DNA of 64,000 nt from Candidatus Eremiobacterota bacterium (lineage in GTDB: Bacteria; Vulcanimicrobiota; CADAWZ01; Ess09-12), in assembly GCA_031082125.1 (NCBI GenBank), contig JAVHLM010000004.1, positions 1 through 64,000 of the forward strand, in the 5' to 3' direction. The number at the start of each line of letters is the position of its first letter. Within the stretch, counting starts at the first letter, position 1. Position numbers and translations under genes: made by a program. Of this stretch, positions 62,986 through 64,000 are shown one piece after another. A model generated the notes under the pieces. That model made no database searches, was not told the origin of the DNA, and saw nothing but the letters and a program-made list of their open reading frames with translations.

Positions 62986-64000
62986 GCCCATACTGCTCCG
63001 CCGCCCCCTCCCTGAAAAGCCCGTCGCCCTTGAGGAATACCTGGACGGCGGGGGATATGCCGCCTTCAGGAAAGCCCTCACGATGGAGCCTTCCCTGATC
63101 ATTGACGAGGTAAAGCGCTCGGGCCTGCGCGGCAGGGGAGGCGCCGCCTTCCCCACGGGCGACAAGTGGGGCTATGTGCCCCGCGGCTCAGGTAAGCCTG
63201 TCTACCTGGTATGCAACGCCGACGAGGGCGAGCCGGGAACCTTCAAGGACAGGGTCCTCATGGAGAGCGATCCCCACCTTGTCATAGAGGGGATGCTCTG
63301 CGCCGCCCGGGCCATCGGGGCGGAGCGGGGCTTCATCTACCTGAGGGGGGAGTTTGCCAGGGCAGCCCGGGCCATCGGGGAAGCCCTCGAGGAGGCACGG
63401 CACGCCGGTATCCTGGGACATGATAAAGAGCTTCCCTTTGATATAAGCATTTTCAGGGGCGCCGGGTCTTACATCTGCGGTGATGAGACAGCCCTCATAG
63501 AATCCCTCGAGGGAAAGCGCGGCCAGCCAAGGATGAAGCCTCCCTACCCGGTGCAGGCCGGCCTCTATGGCTGCCCCACCGTGGTGAACAACGTGGAGAC
63601 CCTCGCCTGCATCCCCTTCATCATAAGGGAAGGCGCCGGCATGTTTGCGGCCATCGGCAGCGGCAGAAGCAGGGGCACGAAGCTCTTCTCGGTGAGCGGC
63701 GATGTGAAAAGACCAGGCTGCTACGAGTATCCCATGGGAACACCCCTCCACACTCTCATTAATGAAGGGGCAGGGGGCATCGGGGAGGGGATGATCCTCA
63801 AGGGCGTCATCCCCGGCGGTATCTCGACGCCGGTGCTCCTGGCAGCGGAGTGCGATGTGACAATGGACTATGAATCTCTCGAGGCCCGAGGCTCTTCACT
63901 TGGCTCGGGAGGAGTGATTGTCCTGGGCTCGGGGGCGTCAATCCCGGGCATTGCCCTCACGGCGGCCCTTTTCTTCAGGGATGAGTCATGCGGCCAGTGC
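62978..64000 (+). CDS. NuoF-like NAD(H)/FMN-binding subunit, 3' end beyond the window
   Basis: 341 codons visible from ATG 62978, with no stop before the window end. Signatures of NuoF/HoxF/HndC: NADH site RSGLRGRGGAAFPTGDKW, FMN site CNADEGEPGTFKDR, RGAGSYICGDETALIESLEG, QPRMKPPYP, and the first cysteines of the 4Fe-4S motif in ESCGQC at the very end. With the NuoE-like protein it forms the diaphorase that lets FdhA use NAD(P). A downstream extension with extra 4Fe-4S clusters, as in bifurcating enzymes, cannot be judged here. Confidence 0.9.
   Translation, partial: MSEPILLRRPLPEKPVALEEYLDGGGYAAFRKALTMEPSLIIDEVKRSGLRGRGGAAFPTGDKWGYVPRGSGKPVYLVCNADEGEPGTFKDRVLMESDPHLVIEGMLCAARAIGAERGFIYLRGEFARAARAIGEALEEARHAGILGHDKELPFDISIFRGAGSYICGDETALIESLEGKRGQPRMKPPYPVQAGLYGCPTVVNNVETLACIPFIIREGAGMFAAIGSGRSRGTKLFSVSGDVKRPGCYEYPMGTPLHTLINEGAGGIGEGMILKGVIPGGISTPVLLAAECDVTMDYESLEARGSSLGSGGVIVLGSGASIPGIALTAALFFRDESCGQC

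Noticed and set aside
1-64000. tRNA, rRNA or CRISPR arrays
   Set aside because: None was recognised by eye; no regularly spaced repeats were found.

Overview
The window reads as chromosome from an uncultivated Gram-negative-type (diderm) bacterium with about 55-60 % G+C. Lipoproteins carrying lipoboxes, a predicted outer-membrane beta-barrel ending in phenylalanine, Pro/Ser-rich linkers, beta-propeller lipoproteins and eukaryote-like Ser/Thr kinases recall uncultivated lineages such as Eremiobacteria/Xenobia or Wallbacteria. That placement is an impression only, because no rRNA, tRNA or ribosomal-protein gene is present. The genome decodes selenocysteine: the formate dehydrogenase gene at 57472-60171 has an in-frame UGA at the classical Sec site followed by an fdhF-type SECIS.

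1-9600: a phospholipase-D-type enzyme, a secreted lipase-like hydrolase, a flavoprotein/ferredoxin pair whose operon is truncated at its 5' side, a GH18-like lipoprotein, a tandem PilZ protein and a DUF4239 membrane protein. The intergenic regions share short repeats, and one copy is interrupted by a MITE-like hairpin element. 9600-20300: a dicarboxylate symporter fused to a periplasmic solute-binding domain, a lethal-factor-like metalloprotease with ankyrin repeats, a propeller lipoprotein, a tandem FliG-N-like protein and an HNH endonuclease. 20300-22900: a membrane-anchored SGNH-like protein.

22900-27400 is a zone of gene decay. It holds C-terminal stumps of an AAA/DUF4143 ATPase, a glycyl-radical-enzyme activase, an IS91-type transposase, a C-GCAxxG-C-C protein and an arylsulfatase, plus a frameshifted paralogue of the membrane protein at 26460-27134. 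Among them lie an apparently intact BrnT/antitoxin pair and a cyclase-family hydrolase. 27400-29460 encodes two FixJ-like response regulators and a DUF2490 outer-membrane protein; a GGACC-WW-GGTCC palindrome recurs beside them. 29600-33600 has a secreted protein interrupted by UGA at its would-be lipobox cysteine, an ATPase gene flanked by 162-bp direct repeats, and a ThDP-dependent 2-keto acid decarboxylase.

33700-43600: propeller proteins, an unknown protein, a degenerate acyl-CoA-synthetase-like protein, an alpha/beta hydrolase, a PTP-like phosphatase, a DUF169 plus zinc alcohol dehydrogenase operon and a DUF1269 protein. 43700-49200: a TIM-barrel protein, a three-gene sugar/polyol operon (dehydrogenase, FGGY kinase, class I aldolase) and, divergently, a Met/Gln-rich NlpC/P60 protein.

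49300-57450 is a signalling block: a hybrid histidine kinase with two receivers and Hpt, an HD-GYP regulator translationally coupled to it, and two coupled membrane Ser/Thr kinases with pseudopilin-like C-termini. 57470-64000 encodes a NAD(P)-linked formate dehydrogenase system: Sec-FdhA with a NuoG-like N-terminus, NuoE-like and NuoF-like diaphorase subunits, the last cut by the window end. A propeller lipoprotein on the opposite strand separates FdhA from NuoEF.
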